This document shows positions 1 to 8,691 of a DNA stretch of 64,000 bases, piece by piece (within the stretch, counting starts at the first letter, position 1; every line of letters begins with the position of its first letter). The position numbers and the translations under genes are program-made. Source of the stretch: Bifidobacterium dentium JCM 1195 = DSM 20436 (GTDB taxonomy: Bacteria > Actinomycetota > Actinomycetes > Actinomycetales > Bifidobacteriaceae); assembly GCF_001042595.1 (NCBI RefSeq), contig NZ_AP012326.1, positions 2,108,001 through 2,172,000 on the forward strand, given 5' to 3'. The notes beneath the pieces are model-generated. The model did not search any database, was not told the DNA's origin, and saw only the letters and a program-made list of their open reading frames with translations.

Positions 1-326
1 TAGTCATATACCAGATTGCGCTTTCCGTTGCTGCAGAGAGTCAGAAGCTTGCGTCCGAATCGATACAGAACGCGTTGCATCGCACTGCAGTCGGAGAAAT
101 CGTTAAGACCGATGGCATAAGCGAAATTCGAGGTGAAACTGCAGTGTCGAACTGTAACCTGGTCAGGGATCATCTTCAGCAGGGGACCTTTGCGTTCAGC
201 CGTCAACAATGTTACGGAGGCTCGACCGTAATCCAACGCACGCAACAGACGGACCAGAGCGATTTCCATGCCGCCGTCGCCGAGACCGCACAAAACAACA
301 ATGCGTGTACGAGATGCATCAAGCAT
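1..326 (-). CDS. Glycosyltransferase family 4, N-terminal part (cut by window edge)
   Basis: The minus-strand frame is open from an ATG at 324-326 to the window edge, giving about 108 residues. The N-terminus resembles the donor-fold start of GT-B glycosyltransferases: a hydrophobic strand (IVVLCGLGDGG), then MEIALVRLLRALD, then VTLLTAERKGPLLKM. The usual GG[AT]E motif reads GGME here. The start codon overlaps the stop of the upstream GT2 gene, so it is translated as part of the same EPS operon. The C-terminal nucleotide-sugar binding domain lies outside the window, so substrate cannot be judged. Confidence 0.7.
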   Translation of the reverse strand, partial: MLDASRTRIVVLCGLGDGGMEIALVRLLRALDYGRASVTLLTAERKGPLLKMIPDQVTVRHCSFTSNFAYAIGLNDFSDCSAMQRVLYRFGRKLLTLCSNGKRNLVYD

Positions 327-1308
327 AATGTTTCCCCTTCTCATGATTCCAGATAGGGTAAAACAATGAAGGGCAAAAGACTCCGCCAAGAATACGCATC
401 CAATAACGAGACGGCCGCAGTCGCTTCAACGCGTGCCACCAGTATTTGCGCAGAATCGCCAGATATTCGTCACGATGCGTCGCATCGTCATTAGCGTAAG
501 TACGTAACAGAAGTTCCTCCGCCAGAATGGCATATGACGCCAGTACCGAAGACTTCGACTCCCTTGGAACAATAGACACCATGCGTTTGTGCGCTTCCAA
601 ACATGTTGCCACTGATTCCAGATCCAACTTATGAGAAGCGGAATTGGGATTATTCCGGTAATTGTACAAACAACGGTCGGTGCCCACCGTCACCGTTGAC
701 AACAACGCGTACTCCACGCTGAACAGCAGATCCTCACACATGGTGATTTTCGAATCAAACCGAAGATTTTGCCGCTCTATCAGCTCACGTGAGAAAAATT
801 TGTTCCACGCATACCCCTTCACTCCGGAGTATGCGAGAATGACGTCCAATGCGTCTTTTCGTGAGAGCACACCGGAAGAGATTCGATAGTCAGACGTTTT
901 TTCACAAACGGTGTAGGGGGTATCTTCGTCCAGTACGCTCCGATAATTGAAAATAGCCATCTGCGCATGCTCACTTTGAACCAACCCGAGCAATCCTTCG
1001 ATGGCCTCTCTTTCGAGCCAGTCATCCGAATCCACAAATTCCAGCCAGTCTCCTTCTGCCGCATCAAGACCGGCATTCCTCGCCGTGGAAACACCACCAT
1101 TGGCTTGGTGAATCACCATGACGCGGGAGTCCTTGTCGGCCCACGCATCGCATAAGTCGGCACTACCGTCGGTGGAACCATCATCTACCAGAATTACTTG
1201 AATGTTGGCATATGTCTGCCGTAACAGGCTGTTGACGCAGACATTCAGATAGTTACCAGTGTTATATACAGGCACGATAATGCTGACCAAAGGAGTGCCC
1301 GTATTCAT
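319..1308 (-). CDS. Glycosyltransferase family 2 (EPS biosynthesis)
   Basis: This 329-residue GT-A enzyme has the family 2 signature at its N-terminus: VSIIVPVYNTGNYL (about 8-21), the nucleotide-binding VDDGSTDGS (about 41-49), and the metal-binding region EFVDSDDWLE (about 90-99). It should transfer a sugar from a nucleotide donor onto the lipid-linked EPS repeat unit on the cytoplasmic face. No membrane segment is evident. Its ATG overlaps the stop of the preceding GT2 gene by 4 bp, so the two are translationally coupled. The acceptor and donor cannot be told from sequence. Confidence 0.92.
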   Translation of the reverse strand: MNTGTPLVSIIVPVYNTGNYLNVCVNSLLRQTYANIQVILVDDGSTDGSADLCDAWADKDSRVMVIHQANGGVSTARNAGLDAAEGDWLEFVDSDDWLEREAIEGLLGLVQSEHAQMAIFNYRSVLDEDTPYTVCEKTSDYRISSGVLSRKDALDVILAYSGVKGYAWNKFFSRELIERQNLRFDSKITMCEDLLFSVEYALLSTVTVGTDRCLYNYRNNPNSASHKLDLESVATCLEAHKRMVSIVPRESKSSVLASYAILAEELLLRTYANDDATHRDEYLAILRKYWWHALKRLRPSRYWMRILGGVFCPSLFYPIWNHEKGKHYA

Positions 1309-2288
1309 GAACGATCTCCAACCACTCGCTGCAGCATATGGTACGCCCTAGGAGCCAAGGACAACAGCGTAAGTCTAACTTTTCTTGAGACTGGGACTGT
1401 TCCGTCGTGCAATGTCGGCCAGAGGTAACGTCTCATGTCACGCGCAATCCGCCGATATATCTCATGCGGGGTATCACTCTGAAAGATGTTGAACAGTACA
1501 TCGGCACGACTCTGCAAGCGAAAGTAATTCAGAGCACTCTGGTTATGGTAGCCATGCCGGGCTAGGTAGTCACAGCATAGATCGGCAATCTGGATTTCAT
1601 CACATGAATGGTCATTAAACGAGTTCATATGCACGATGGAGCCTTGCCGGATGCGGTAATGATACAGCGGTTCCATCCGCACGAAGATCTTATTCATCTG
1701 CAAGAAAACTTGCGCAAGCACATAATAGTCCTCACTATTCAATCCTTCATGGAAGCGAACACCATGCTCACTTTTGAAAAAACGAGCATCGAACATTTTG
1801 CCCCATACCGGCCCGGCCAACGACAGATGATATAGGAACTGAATCATGGCCTCTTCACTGGTCATGATTCCTTCGGGTGTGCATCTTGCATCGGTGACTA
1901 TACTGCCATCCTCTAAATCGTGCATGCATGAGCACATCACTATATCCGCGCCGCTTTGCTCGTGCCAATGCAGCAGTTCGGATACATAGTTCGACTCCAC
2001 ATAGTCATCGCTATCCACGAATGTGACCATGTCGCCAGCGATGACGTCCAGTCCGGCATTCCTTGCCGATGCCAGACCACCGTTCTTTTTATGTACCACA
2101 CGAATGCGGGAATCACGCGCCGCCCACTCGTCACACATCTGGGGACAGTCATCCGGTGAGCCATCGTCCACTAAAACAATGTCCAATCGTTCGTGATCCT
2201 GTCCCACAACACTTCGTATGCAACGGTCAAGATAGGATTCCACTCCGTACACGGGAATTACCACAGATACCACTGTCTGGCTCGTCAT
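1305..2288 (-). CDS. Glycosyltransferase family 2 (EPS biosynthesis)
   Basis: This 327-residue GT2 protein is closely similar in layout to its downstream neighbour. It has VSVVIPVYGVESYLDRC at the N-terminus, LVDDGSPDDCP for nucleotide binding, RNAGLDVIAGDMV, and FVDSDDYVE as the DXD-like metal site. The C-terminal third (about 220-327) matches the helical tail of EpsJ-like bacterial GT2 enzymes. It starts on the base where the upstream GT4 gene stops and ends in a 4-bp overlap with the next gene. The pair may have arisen by duplication. Confidence 0.92.
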   Translation of the reverse strand: MTSQTVVSVVIPVYGVESYLDRCIRSVVGQDHERLDIVLVDDGSPDDCPQMCDEWAARDSRIRVVHKKNGGLASARNAGLDVIAGDMVTFVDSDDYVESNYVSELLHWHEQSGADIVMCSCMHDLEDGSIVTDARCTPEGIMTSEEAMIQFLYHLSLAGPVWGKMFDARFFKSEHGVRFHEGLNSEDYYVLAQVFLQMNKIFVRMEPLYHYRIRQGSIVHMNSFNDHSCDEIQIADLCCDYLARHGYHNQSALNYFRLQSRADVLFNIFQSDTPHEIYRRIARDMRRYLWPTLHDGTVPVSRKVRLTLLSLAPRAYHMLQRVVGDRS

Positions 2289-3388
2289 CAGTCAGCCCTC
2301 GTTCCACTCGAATCAAATGAACGCAACAGCCATCGCCAGCCATCAAAAATCGTCGCCATATCATATCGTTCGGCATTACTGCCGCTCATAGATGAATATT
2401 CGACACGCTTGGCCCTGTCATCAATCAGTGTGTTGATGGTTGCAGCCATGGTGTCAATGTCCCCCAACGGCACGACCGCACCGTTGACTCCATCTTCAAT
2501 GACTTCCGATGGGCCTGTTGGACAATCGAAACTTATCAGCGGCAGACGATGCGCCTTGGCCTCAAGCAGTACCATCGGCAATCCTTCAAAACGGGATGTC
2601 ATCACGAACATGGCAGACCGTCGGTAATATGAGTCCATGTCGTCAACCCGTCCCTCAAGAACCAGCTGGTTATCCAAGCTCGCATCGTGAATCATTTGCT
2701 CTAGGACGGGCCTATCCTCGCCTTCTCCGAGAACCATCCACTGCCAATCTGGATGATTCGGCAAAACCTTGCTCGCAACCTTGACCAGCAAATCGAAGCC
2801 TTTCTGGTAGGTCAGCCGTCCGGAGCTGAGGATCAGGCGGGAGTCAGCATCATAGGAAACCTCGGTAGGGGTTCCCATAGGATTCGCAATCGCCATGATC
2901 GGACATTTCAGCTTGAGGTTGCCTTCATAAAGCTTTCTGTCGGTTTCGGTCAATGTCACGATGGCATCCGCACGTCGTGCCGCCCAACGGCGGGTCAGCT
3001 TACGGTAAGGCACTCCGGGATTCTGTAGGTAATTGAAGTGTTCCCATGACACCACCTTCACGCCGGTACTATGCTTGACCGGTAATGAGTACATATCCAA
3101 GATACCGTCAATGTCAATCAACACATCGATATGCTGGTTATCAACAATGTTCCGCAATCGTCTGCAGGTATCGAAATAGTGTTGCATGCCATGCGTGACT
3201 GTCGGATACAGCTCAAATCGACGGATACTCGGATCAATCGAGAAAAACGGACTATCGTGCTCCTCGAACAAGCTAACGAACGAAATCTCGTAATCGGTCC
3301 GTGCCAAAAGCTCGTTGGCAATCATGATGGACACGTTTTCCGTGCCACCTGATCGGGTGATGTCGCCGGAGAAAAACCCAATATGCAT
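2288..3388 (-). CDS. Glycosyltransferase family 4 (EPS biosynthesis)
   Basis: This 366-residue GT-B enzyme has an N-terminal domain opening with MHIGFFSGDITRSGGTENV and the GT4 core of the C-terminal donor-binding domain: ILSSGRLTYQKGFDLLV (about 182-198) and FVMTSRFEGLPMVLLEAKA (about 262-280), containing the conserved E-x7-E pair (EGLPMVLLE). This places it in the GT4 retaining family. Overlaps of about one base with both neighbours indicate a tightly coupled operon. Confidence 0.92.
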   Translation of the reverse strand: MHIGFFSGDITRSGGTENVSIMIANELLARTDYEISFVSLFEEHDSPFFSIDPSIRRFELYPTVTHGMQHYFDTCRRLRNIVDNQHIDVLIDIDGILDMYSLPVKHSTGVKVVSWEHFNYLQNPGVPYRKLTRRWAARRADAIVTLTETDRKLYEGNLKLKCPIMAIANPMGTPTEVSYDADSRLILSSGRLTYQKGFDLLVKVASKVLPNHPDWQWMVLGEGEDRPVLEQMIHDASLDNQLVLEGRVDDMDSYYRRSAMFVMTSRFEGLPMVLLEAKAHRLPLISFDCPTGPSEVIEDGVNGAVVPLGDIDTMAATINTLIDDRAKRVEYSSMSGSNAERYDMATIFDGWRWLLRSFDSSGTRAD

Positions 3389-4584
3389 CAGGCCTCCATC
3401 TTTCCAGCCACATTCGCATGTCTGCCAATGCGTCCCTTAATCTTACTGATGTCCTGTCTCCATTGGGACAAGCGCTGATTCTGGGAAAATACCAGCAATT
3501 GCAACACTGGGAAGGTAGCCGCCTCATGACGAACCCACGAGCCAAAATCCGGTTCGAATAACACGGACGCAAGCACATAGCCTAGGAAAATCGAAATGGC
3601 CAGAAATTGCGTCTCATCTTCAATCTCGTCAAGTTTGCCGAACAGATGCACCAGATATACGGTCACAGCGACCTGGAAACAGAAGAACGGTATATATTGT
3701 ATGCCTTTTACTGCCAGTTCAAATGGAATCATCATGCGAATCGCATTAATCAGATAATTCAGCAGGAACAATGGCAGATTCGAGGAATTGTCTCCACCAA
3801 CCCAGTTCTTGATGATGGTGACGCTGTCGACGTCATCTTCTCGACCGTTCAGGCTGTAGTCGCGGATGCCCATGATCTGCTCATACTCGTCGTGCATGGC
3901 CACACTAGTCACCACCATCATCACGCACACCAGCGCATACATCGTCACCGTCGTGATGATGATCTTGACCGCAGGAGGAAACTTATGATTCTTGCGGAAC
4001 ATCGTCAAAATGCAGTAAATGGCAAGCACAAGCGCGGCAATCAGCACATAGTAGGAACGGAATACCTTGCTCTCGAAATACAGGATTACCGTTGCAAAAG
4101 CAATCTTCATGGTAGAACTTTCAATCGGCATCAGTAACACCAGATAGACCGCCATGAAGAACAGGAATTGAATAACATCCTTACCGATGCTGAACACGTA
4201 AATATTCAATAGGCCGATGCAGGCCAGCAAAAAGATGGCTTGCACCATGTCGGGTTCGGGAAGCCTGAGCACCATGAAAAACACGATTACGGTCAGCAAC
4301 ATTCCTAGGAACCAACTCCACTGGCTGATGGAGGTGAAACCAAAGATGTTGATGGCCTTGAAGAAGTTCGCCGCGACAATATAGCTACCGGACCAAGCCT
4401 TTACTCTCATATCTTCATTGACCATGCCGACGATGCGGTTATTATCGTAGAAGTATTTTGCCGGAAGCATCATGGTCAGCAGCTTGGCTGCCAGCATCAC
4501 AACGAAAGTGAGAACCAGAACAGCATTCTTGTTACGGCTCTCCCACCAGCTGCCTTTGTTCCCAAGTCCAAGCTCATTGCTCAT
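3388..4584 (-). CDS. EpsG-family polysaccharide polymerase (Wzy-like membrane protein)
   Basis: This 398-residue integral membrane protein has roughly ten hydrophobic segments, beginning with VLVLTFVVMLAAKLL. The pattern of an early loop with DNNRIVGMVNEDMR, followed by WSWFLGMLLTVIVFF and YVFSIGKDVIQFLFF, fits EpsG-type proteins, which are thought to polymerise EPS repeat units at the membrane. It lies between two GT4 genes in one operon. Its family call rests on topology and a few motifs, so an O-antigen ligase/polymerase of another family is possible. Confidence 0.72.
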   Translation of the reverse strand: MSNELGLGNKGSWWESRNKNAVLVLTFVVMLAAKLLTMMLPAKYFYDNNRIVGMVNEDMRVKAWSGSYIVAANFFKAINIFGFTSISQWSWFLGMLLTVIVFFMVLRLPEPDMVQAIFLLACIGLLNIYVFSIGKDVIQFLFFMAVYLVLLMPIESSTMKIAFATVILYFESKVFRSYYVLIAALVLAIYCILTMFRKNHKFPPAVKIIITTVTMYALVCVMMVVTSVAMHDEYEQIMGIRDYSLNGREDDVDSVTIIKNWVGGDNSSNLPLFLLNYLINAIRMMIPFELAVKGIQYIPFFCFQVAVTVYLVHLFGKLDEIEDETQFLAISIFLGYVLASVLFEPDFGSWVRHEAATFPVLQLLVFSQNQRLSQWRQDISKIKGRIGRHANVAGKMEA

Positions 4585-4598
4585 GAATCGTAATCACC

Positions 4599-5756
4599 TC
4601 AAACACGTGTGGATTCGGCCAACGCGTCCACATAGAACCTTTGCAACCATTCCGCGTTGGCCTTGATGTCGAACCCCGCCTTGGTCACCTTGCCCGCGCC
4701 TTCCGTGCGATTGGTTCCGGCGTATTCGGCATACTGGTCCAGAATCCGTTTGGCCCATTCCGCAGGAGTGGCATTCAACCCGATAATCTGCACATTCCCC
4801 GTCACATCGCACTGTTCGGGCACACGATCGGAAATAGTGCACGGCAAGCCGGACGCCTGTGCCTCGATCATGGTCACCGGCAAGCCCTCATACAGGCTTG
4901 GCAAGATAAAGGAATCCATACCTTGCAACAGTCGGTTTACATCGCCGCGCACGCCAAGGAACCCCACGGCATCAGACAAGCCGAAATCGTCAACCTTGGC
5001 TTTAATTTGGTTTTTCAATGCGTCGTTCAGCTCTCCGCCGCCTACGAGCCACAGCACACTGTTCGGATGACGCTTATGCACCTCTGCGAAGATGTCAATC
5101 AGAAATGTATGGTTCTTTTGCGGGAAGAAACGCCCTACATGGCCGAGCACGAAAGTACCCGAATCGGTGACGCCAAACTCCTCACGCACCTGCGTTGCGA
5201 TGGCAGCATCGTATCGGTAGGCCGACGTGTCGATGGCGTTACGTTGCTGAATCACCCTGTCACGGTTCTTCTCACCGTACAGCCAGTCTCCCGCTTCGGT
5301 TCCGCATGCAAACATGTGCGTCACATACTTCGGCAGACGCATACGGAAGTATTCTCGGAAAATGGATTTCAGATTGAAACCGACCGGGCGATTATGCGCA
5401 TGTGCGATACGTACCGGAATGCCTTTTTCAGCCGCGATCCGTAACGGGAAGTAGCTACGTTCCTCAAGATTCGAATGAATGATCCGATATTCCGTGTGCT
5501 GCTCGAGGAAGTTGCGGAATTCACGCTTGTACCGTCCGAAATACTGCGGGTACATTGGGCACATGCGGTAGATGCGTCCGCCAAGCGCCTCGATTTCATC
5601 CTCGTATGCCGCACGGTAATCGCGGTTCACCAGAAAATCGTAGGTGACTTTGCTACGGTCGAAATGGCGCAGATAATTCATCATCATAGTTTCGGCGCCG
5701 CCACGATCCATCACCGTGTCAAGCACCAGCACCCGAAGCGGAGCATGCTCAGTCAT
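4599..5756 (-). CDS. Glycosyltransferase family 4 (EpsF-like)
   Basis: This 385-residue GT-B enzyme starts with LRVLVLDTVMDRGGAETMMM, where RGGAE is the GT4 glycine-rich loop. It continues with FVLGHVGRFFPQKNHTFLID (about 202-221) and FILPSLYEGLPVTMIEAQA (about 276-294), the latter containing the catalytic-domain motif EGLPVTMIE. The arrangement matches EpsF-type glycosyltransferases of capsule operons. The start overlaps the end of the upstream acetyltransferase gene by 8 bp, showing translational coupling. Sugar specificity is unknown. Confidence 0.92.
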   Translation of the reverse strand: MTEHAPLRVLVLDTVMDRGGAETMMMNYLRHFDRSKVTYDFLVNRDYRAAYEDEIEALGGRIYRMCPMYPQYFGRYKREFRNFLEQHTEYRIIHSNLEERSYFPLRIAAEKGIPVRIAHAHNRPVGFNLKSIFREYFRMRLPKYVTHMFACGTEAGDWLYGEKNRDRVIQQRNAIDTSAYRYDAAIATQVREEFGVTDSGTFVLGHVGRFFPQKNHTFLIDIFAEVHKRHPNSVLWLVGGGELNDALKNQIKAKVDDFGLSDAVGFLGVRGDVNRLLQGMDSFILPSLYEGLPVTMIEAQASGLPCTISDRVPEQCDVTGNVQIIGLNATPAEWAKRILDQYAEYAGTNRTEGAGKVTKAGFDIKANAEWLQRFYVDALAESTRV

Positions 5757-6240
5757 GGCGGACCTCTTCTTTGAGCAGCTGCTGTTCCAAGCGGACCACG
5801 GTATTGGAAGGAATGTTCTCGGCTATCACGCATCCGGCGCCAATCACGCAGTTGTCTCCGATGGTGGCGCCTTTGAGAATCGTCACATTGCTGCCGATCC
5901 AGCAATGCTCGCCGATTACCACCGACGCCGTGGAATAGCCTTGGCCTTTGATGGCTTCCTTCTCGTCGGCAAAACGATGATTGTGATCGTACACACGTAC
6001 GTTCTCCCCGAAAATCGTTTCGCTGCCGATCCTAACCTCCTTGATGGCATGCACCGCGCAATCGTTGTTGAAGAAAACATTGTCTCCGATGGTAATGGTG
6101 CCACCCATCTCGGCAGTCAACTGCAACCCCTTGCGGAAATGCAACGATTTGCCCCAGTGGACAGATTTGCCGTAGATAACCTTATAGAGAGACTTCAGCA
6201 GCACTCCGGTAAACCGGTACCACAGCTTCACCACTACCAT
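5749..6240 (-). CDS. Left-handed beta-helix acyltransferase (WcaF/maltose acetyltransferase type)
   Basis: This 163-residue protein carries the imperfect hexapeptide repeats of left-handed beta-helix acyltransferases: GGTITIGDNVFFNNDCAVHA, VRIGSETIFGENVRVYDHNH, VVIGEHCWIGSNVTILKGA and TIGDNCVIGAGCVIAEN. The DHNH histidine is in the position of the catalytic histidine of this family. It probably O-acetylates a sugar in the EPS repeat unit using acetyl-CoA. A GGGGA ribosome-binding site lies just ahead of the ATG. Confidence 0.9.
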   Translation of the reverse strand: MVVVKLWYRFTGVLLKSLYKVIYGKSVHWGKSLHFRKGLQLTAEMGGTITIGDNVFFNNDCAVHAIKEVRIGSETIFGENVRVYDHNHRFADEKEAIKGQGYSTASVVIGEHCWIGSNVTILKGATIGDNCVIGAGCVIAENIPSNTVVRLEQQLLKEEVRHD

Positions 6241-6288
6241 CGGAGTCCCCTTACTATGCAGACATGAACCAGTTACGTAAGCCGTTGC

Positions 6289-7698
6289 TTACTTCTTGGA
6301 GCGAGCGGCACGTGACTTGGACTTCTTCCTAGAGGAGGAGCCGTCTTCGTGGTCTTCGTAGTAGTAATAGCTGGAACGGCCGGCGTTGTTCACAGAGACC
6401 ATATTCAACACCACACCACGAATAGCGGTCTTGGACATGCGGAATTCCTTCACCACTTCACGCAATGCCTTCTTCTGTGCAACGCCCTGCCCCACGACCA
6501 ACAGCAGTACACCACCCTGTTCCGCAAATACGGCTGCATCGTTGGCCACGGTCATAGGAGCAGTATCGATGATTACGTAGTCATAACGTTCAGCGGCCTG
6601 ATCAATGAGCTGGCGCATGACATCAGACCCCAAAATAATGCCAGACGGTGTCTTCTGTTCTTCGGCAGGCAACACATGCAGGAAGGATTTCCAATATGGC
6701 TGGATGGCTTCTTTGGCGGAAACTTCGCCGGCCAGCAACGAAACCAGACCGACGCCACTGTTCATGCCCAAGGCCGGAGCCACGGAGGGATGACGCACAT
6801 CAGCATCAATAAGCAGCACACTCTTGCCTTTTTCAGCGAACGAGACAGCCATGTTCACCGACACCGTCGTCTTACCCTCACGGGGGTTGGCGGAGGTAAC
6901 GATGATAACGTTCGGCTGCTTCAAATCTTTCGGAGTGACAAAAGAGATGTTTGTAGTCAGACGACGGATTTCCTCTGCCGCACGTCCACGAGGCTTGGCA
7001 ATAACAGCAGGAACGCCATCGGACACCGTGTGTGTTCTTGGCACGGAAGCGAGCATCGGATCACGAACGATGGACTGCACATCGGCAACATCATTAATGC
7101 CTTTATCGAACATCTCACGGATGACAGCACCCAACATCGCGATGATGGCACCCGCAACAATACCGATGGCAAGGTTCGCTTTCACGTTCGGAGAAGAAGC
7201 GGAGGTAGGTTCCACCGGGGCTTGGATAACAGCGAAGGAGACGTTAGTGCTGACGCCAGCCATCGCATCAGCTTGTTTTTTCAGCTGCTTCACCAGCTCA
7301 TCGACAATACGCACGGTTTGTTTCGGATCGGAATCCGTAGCATAGATATAGATAATGGACGAAGCGTCGTTAGACACTGCCGAAACGTTGGGGCGCAAAG
7401 CTGATGGCGTGGTGTGGAGTCCCAGATTGTCTATGGTGGCTTGCAATACTTCATCGGACTGTACAAGATTCGGGTACAGGCTGGTCGGAGACGTCCCATT
7501 CGAATACTGCTGGTTCGAAGTAGCCGTATCTCCGCTGGACAATGCGGAACTATACTGTGCCAGTATCTCGGTGCTCGCCGTATACACCGGCGTGGTCGTG
7601 AATGTTTTTCCCGCGACAACGCCCACCACCGCGCAGAACAGCACAATTTCCACGATCCAGTGCTTCTTGATGGCTCTCAGCACGTCCGATATAGTCAT
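6289..7698 (-). CDS. Wzz chain-length regulator fused to BY-kinase (copy 1)
   Basis: This is a polysaccharide co-polymerase of about 469 residues. An N-terminal Wzz domain has two membrane helices (VEIVLFCAVVGVVA near the start and LAIGIVAGAIIAMLGAV in the middle). A cytoplasmic tyrosine kinase follows, with Walker A ANPREGKTT, Walker A' VLLIDADVRHPS, Walker B YDYVIIDTAPM and a C-terminal tyrosine cluster SSYYYYEDHED. It sets EPS chain length and autophosphorylates on the tyrosines. The chosen start at 7698 has GAGAGGGAAC just upstream. An ATG at 7710 and a frame extension to 7785 are alternatives. It is paralogous to the gene at 12053-13543. Confidence 0.93.
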   Translation of the reverse strand: MTISDVLRAIKKHWIVEIVLFCAVVGVVAGKTFTTTPVYTASTEILAQYSSALSSGDTATSNQQYSNGTSPTSLYPNLVQSDEVLQATIDNLGLHTTPSALRPNVSAVSNDASSIIYIYATDSDPKQTVRIVDELVKQLKKQADAMAGVSTNVSFAVIQAPVEPTSASSPNVKANLAIGIVAGAIIAMLGAVIREMFDKGINDVADVQSIVRDPMLASVPRTHTVSDGVPAVIAKPRGRAAEEIRRLTTNISFVTPKDLKQPNVIIVTSANPREGKTTVSVNMAVSFAEKGKSVLLIDADVRHPSVAPALGMNSGVGLVSLLAGEVSAKEAIQPYWKSFLHVLPAEEQKTPSGIILGSDVMRQLIDQAAERYDYVIIDTAPMTVANDAAVFAEQGGVLLLVVGQGVAQKKALREVVKEFRMSKTAIRGVVLNMVSVNNAGRSSYYYYEDHEDGSSSRKKSKSRAARSKK

Positions 7699-7840
7699 GT
7701 TCCCTCTCATTCTCACACTGAAGCGGGCACTCCACCCCACTTGCCGAGAAACGCTCAGTCTTTCGTAGGCTATCTTACCGGCCACTCTGACAAGAACAGA
7801 CCCCTATTTAAAAATCGGATAAACCCCCTCTCATACCAAT

Positions 7841-8001
7841 TCAGCATGCACCCTTACGACCGAGTGCTGCACCGACGGTACCGAACGGCAGTGCCATGTT
7901 GCCCAGCACGGACCAGTTCCACACGTAACTCATATCCAACGCCTCGGACTCCGTAGTACTCAGATCGGAACGGCCAGACACCTGCCATGGACCGGTCATG
8001 A
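7841..8001 (-). pseudogene. 3' remnant of a second priming sugar phosphotransferase
   Basis: About 52 codons match only the extreme C-terminus of bacterial sugar transferases: TGPWQVSGRSDLS, then EALDMSYVWNWS, then TVGAALGRKGAC. The intact gene at 8692-10368 has the aligned segments TGPWQVSGRSDLS and EYLDVSYIENWS, but its ending differs (TVLVVFRGTGSY), so this fragment comes from a different transferase. All catalytic and membrane parts are missing. The frame extends upstream to 8107, but that part runs through a 13-bp-arm hairpin and has no family similarity. Confidence 0.8.
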
Positions 8002-8059
8002 GAGATGACAGCAGAATTGCGATGGAAGAGATAACTAGGTTTAAACACGCGTTTAGCAA

Positions 8060-8102
8060 TGGAGCCTTACCTGGACACGGTTCAATCCGGTAAGGCTCCA
8101 TC
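8060..8102 (-). terminator. Hairpin downstream of the 147-residue protein gene
   Basis: A perfect 13-bp inverted repeat (ATGGAGCCTTACC and its complement) has a 17-nt loop and lies about 50 bp after the stop of the minus-strand gene at 8151-8594. There is no clear T-run after it, so it may be a stabilising 3' structure rather than an efficient intrinsic terminator. Confidence 0.5.
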
Positions 8103-8150
8103 ACCAAAAAACGCCTCGTCTGTCAGATGATCAGACAGCGGAATCGAGCA

Positions 8151-8594
8151 TCAGGCTTCTTCCGATTCGGACTTCTTGCGGCCGCGCTTCTTCATCACAC
8201 CCGCTTTGGCGTCAGCCACGGAGAACATCGCCACACGCTCTTCCGGATAGAAGGTTCCCTGCATGGACTGGAACGTCACCTGTCCGTCCTGAGGCTCATC
8301 AAGCTTGAAATACTTCAACACGGAGTCGAGAACCATGACATCCTTGATGTTCACGGAGGCGGTCTGCTTGCCTTCCGGCTTGCTGAACTTCACGGCATTG
8401 GCATCGGACTGCTTGCATGGTTTGACGGCAAACTGCTTGGTCTTGTCGTTGATCAGCACCTTGACATACGCCGGATATCCGAGTGCGATCGCGGTCGCCT
8501 TGTTGAAACGCACCACATCCTTGGTAACCAACATGGAGAGCTTGCCACGCGGCGCAGTCATATTAACTTCCTCAAAACCCTGTAATACCGACAT
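8151..8594 (-). CDS. Unknown 147-residue protein with basic C-terminus
   Basis: I do not recognise a family. The protein has 147 residues with no signal peptide or membrane segment. It contains KLSMLVTKDVVRFNKATAIA, a middle region with VKVLINDKTKQFAVKP, and a charged tail KKRGRKKSESEEA that resembles an AT-hook-like basic patch. A strong ribosome-binding site (AATAGGAG) precedes the ATG, and its arm can pair with an upstream repeat. It sits between the priming transferase and a transferase remnant in the EPS locus, so a regulatory role is possible but unproven. Confidence 0.75.
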   Translation of the reverse strand: MSVLQGFEEVNMTAPRGKLSMLVTKDVVRFNKATAIALGYPAYVKVLINDKTKQFAVKPCKQSDANAVKFSKPEGKQTASVNIKDVMVLDSVLKYFKLDEPQDGQVTFQSMQGTFYPEERVAMFSVADAKAGVMKKRGRKKSESEEA

Positions 8595-8602
8595 GCTTTA
8601 CT

Positions 8603-8677
8603 CCTATTCGAAAACAGTTTTAAACAAATTTATTAATAAGTGTACTGCTTAATAACGGTAATTCAAATTCGAATAGG
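8603..8677 (-). promoter_or_regulatory. Inverted repeat that could mask a ribosome-binding site
   Basis: Ten-base perfect arms, CCTATTCGAA at 8603-8612 and TTCGAATAGG at 8668-8677, are separated by 55 nt of AT-rich sequence. On the minus-strand transcript the second arm overlaps the AGGAG ribosome-binding site of the 147-residue gene (ATG at 8594). Pairing would hide the site. It could alternatively be a pair of protein-binding half sites in the promoter. Confidence 0.5.
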
Positions 8678-8691
8678 ATTATTTTTTGAAT

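Noticed and set aside
75..356. Plus-strand 93-codon open frame at the left edge
   Set aside because: It overlaps the antisense glycosyltransferase genes, which have clear family motifs. This frame has none.
3607..4137. 176-codon plus-strand frame inside the EpsG-like gene
   Set aside because: It is antisense to a well-supported membrane protein and has His-rich low-complexity content typical of shadow frames.
7841..8107. 88-codon frame as an intact gene
   Set aside because: Only its last 52 codons match a family. The first part runs through a 13-bp-arm hairpin, so I call a remnant.
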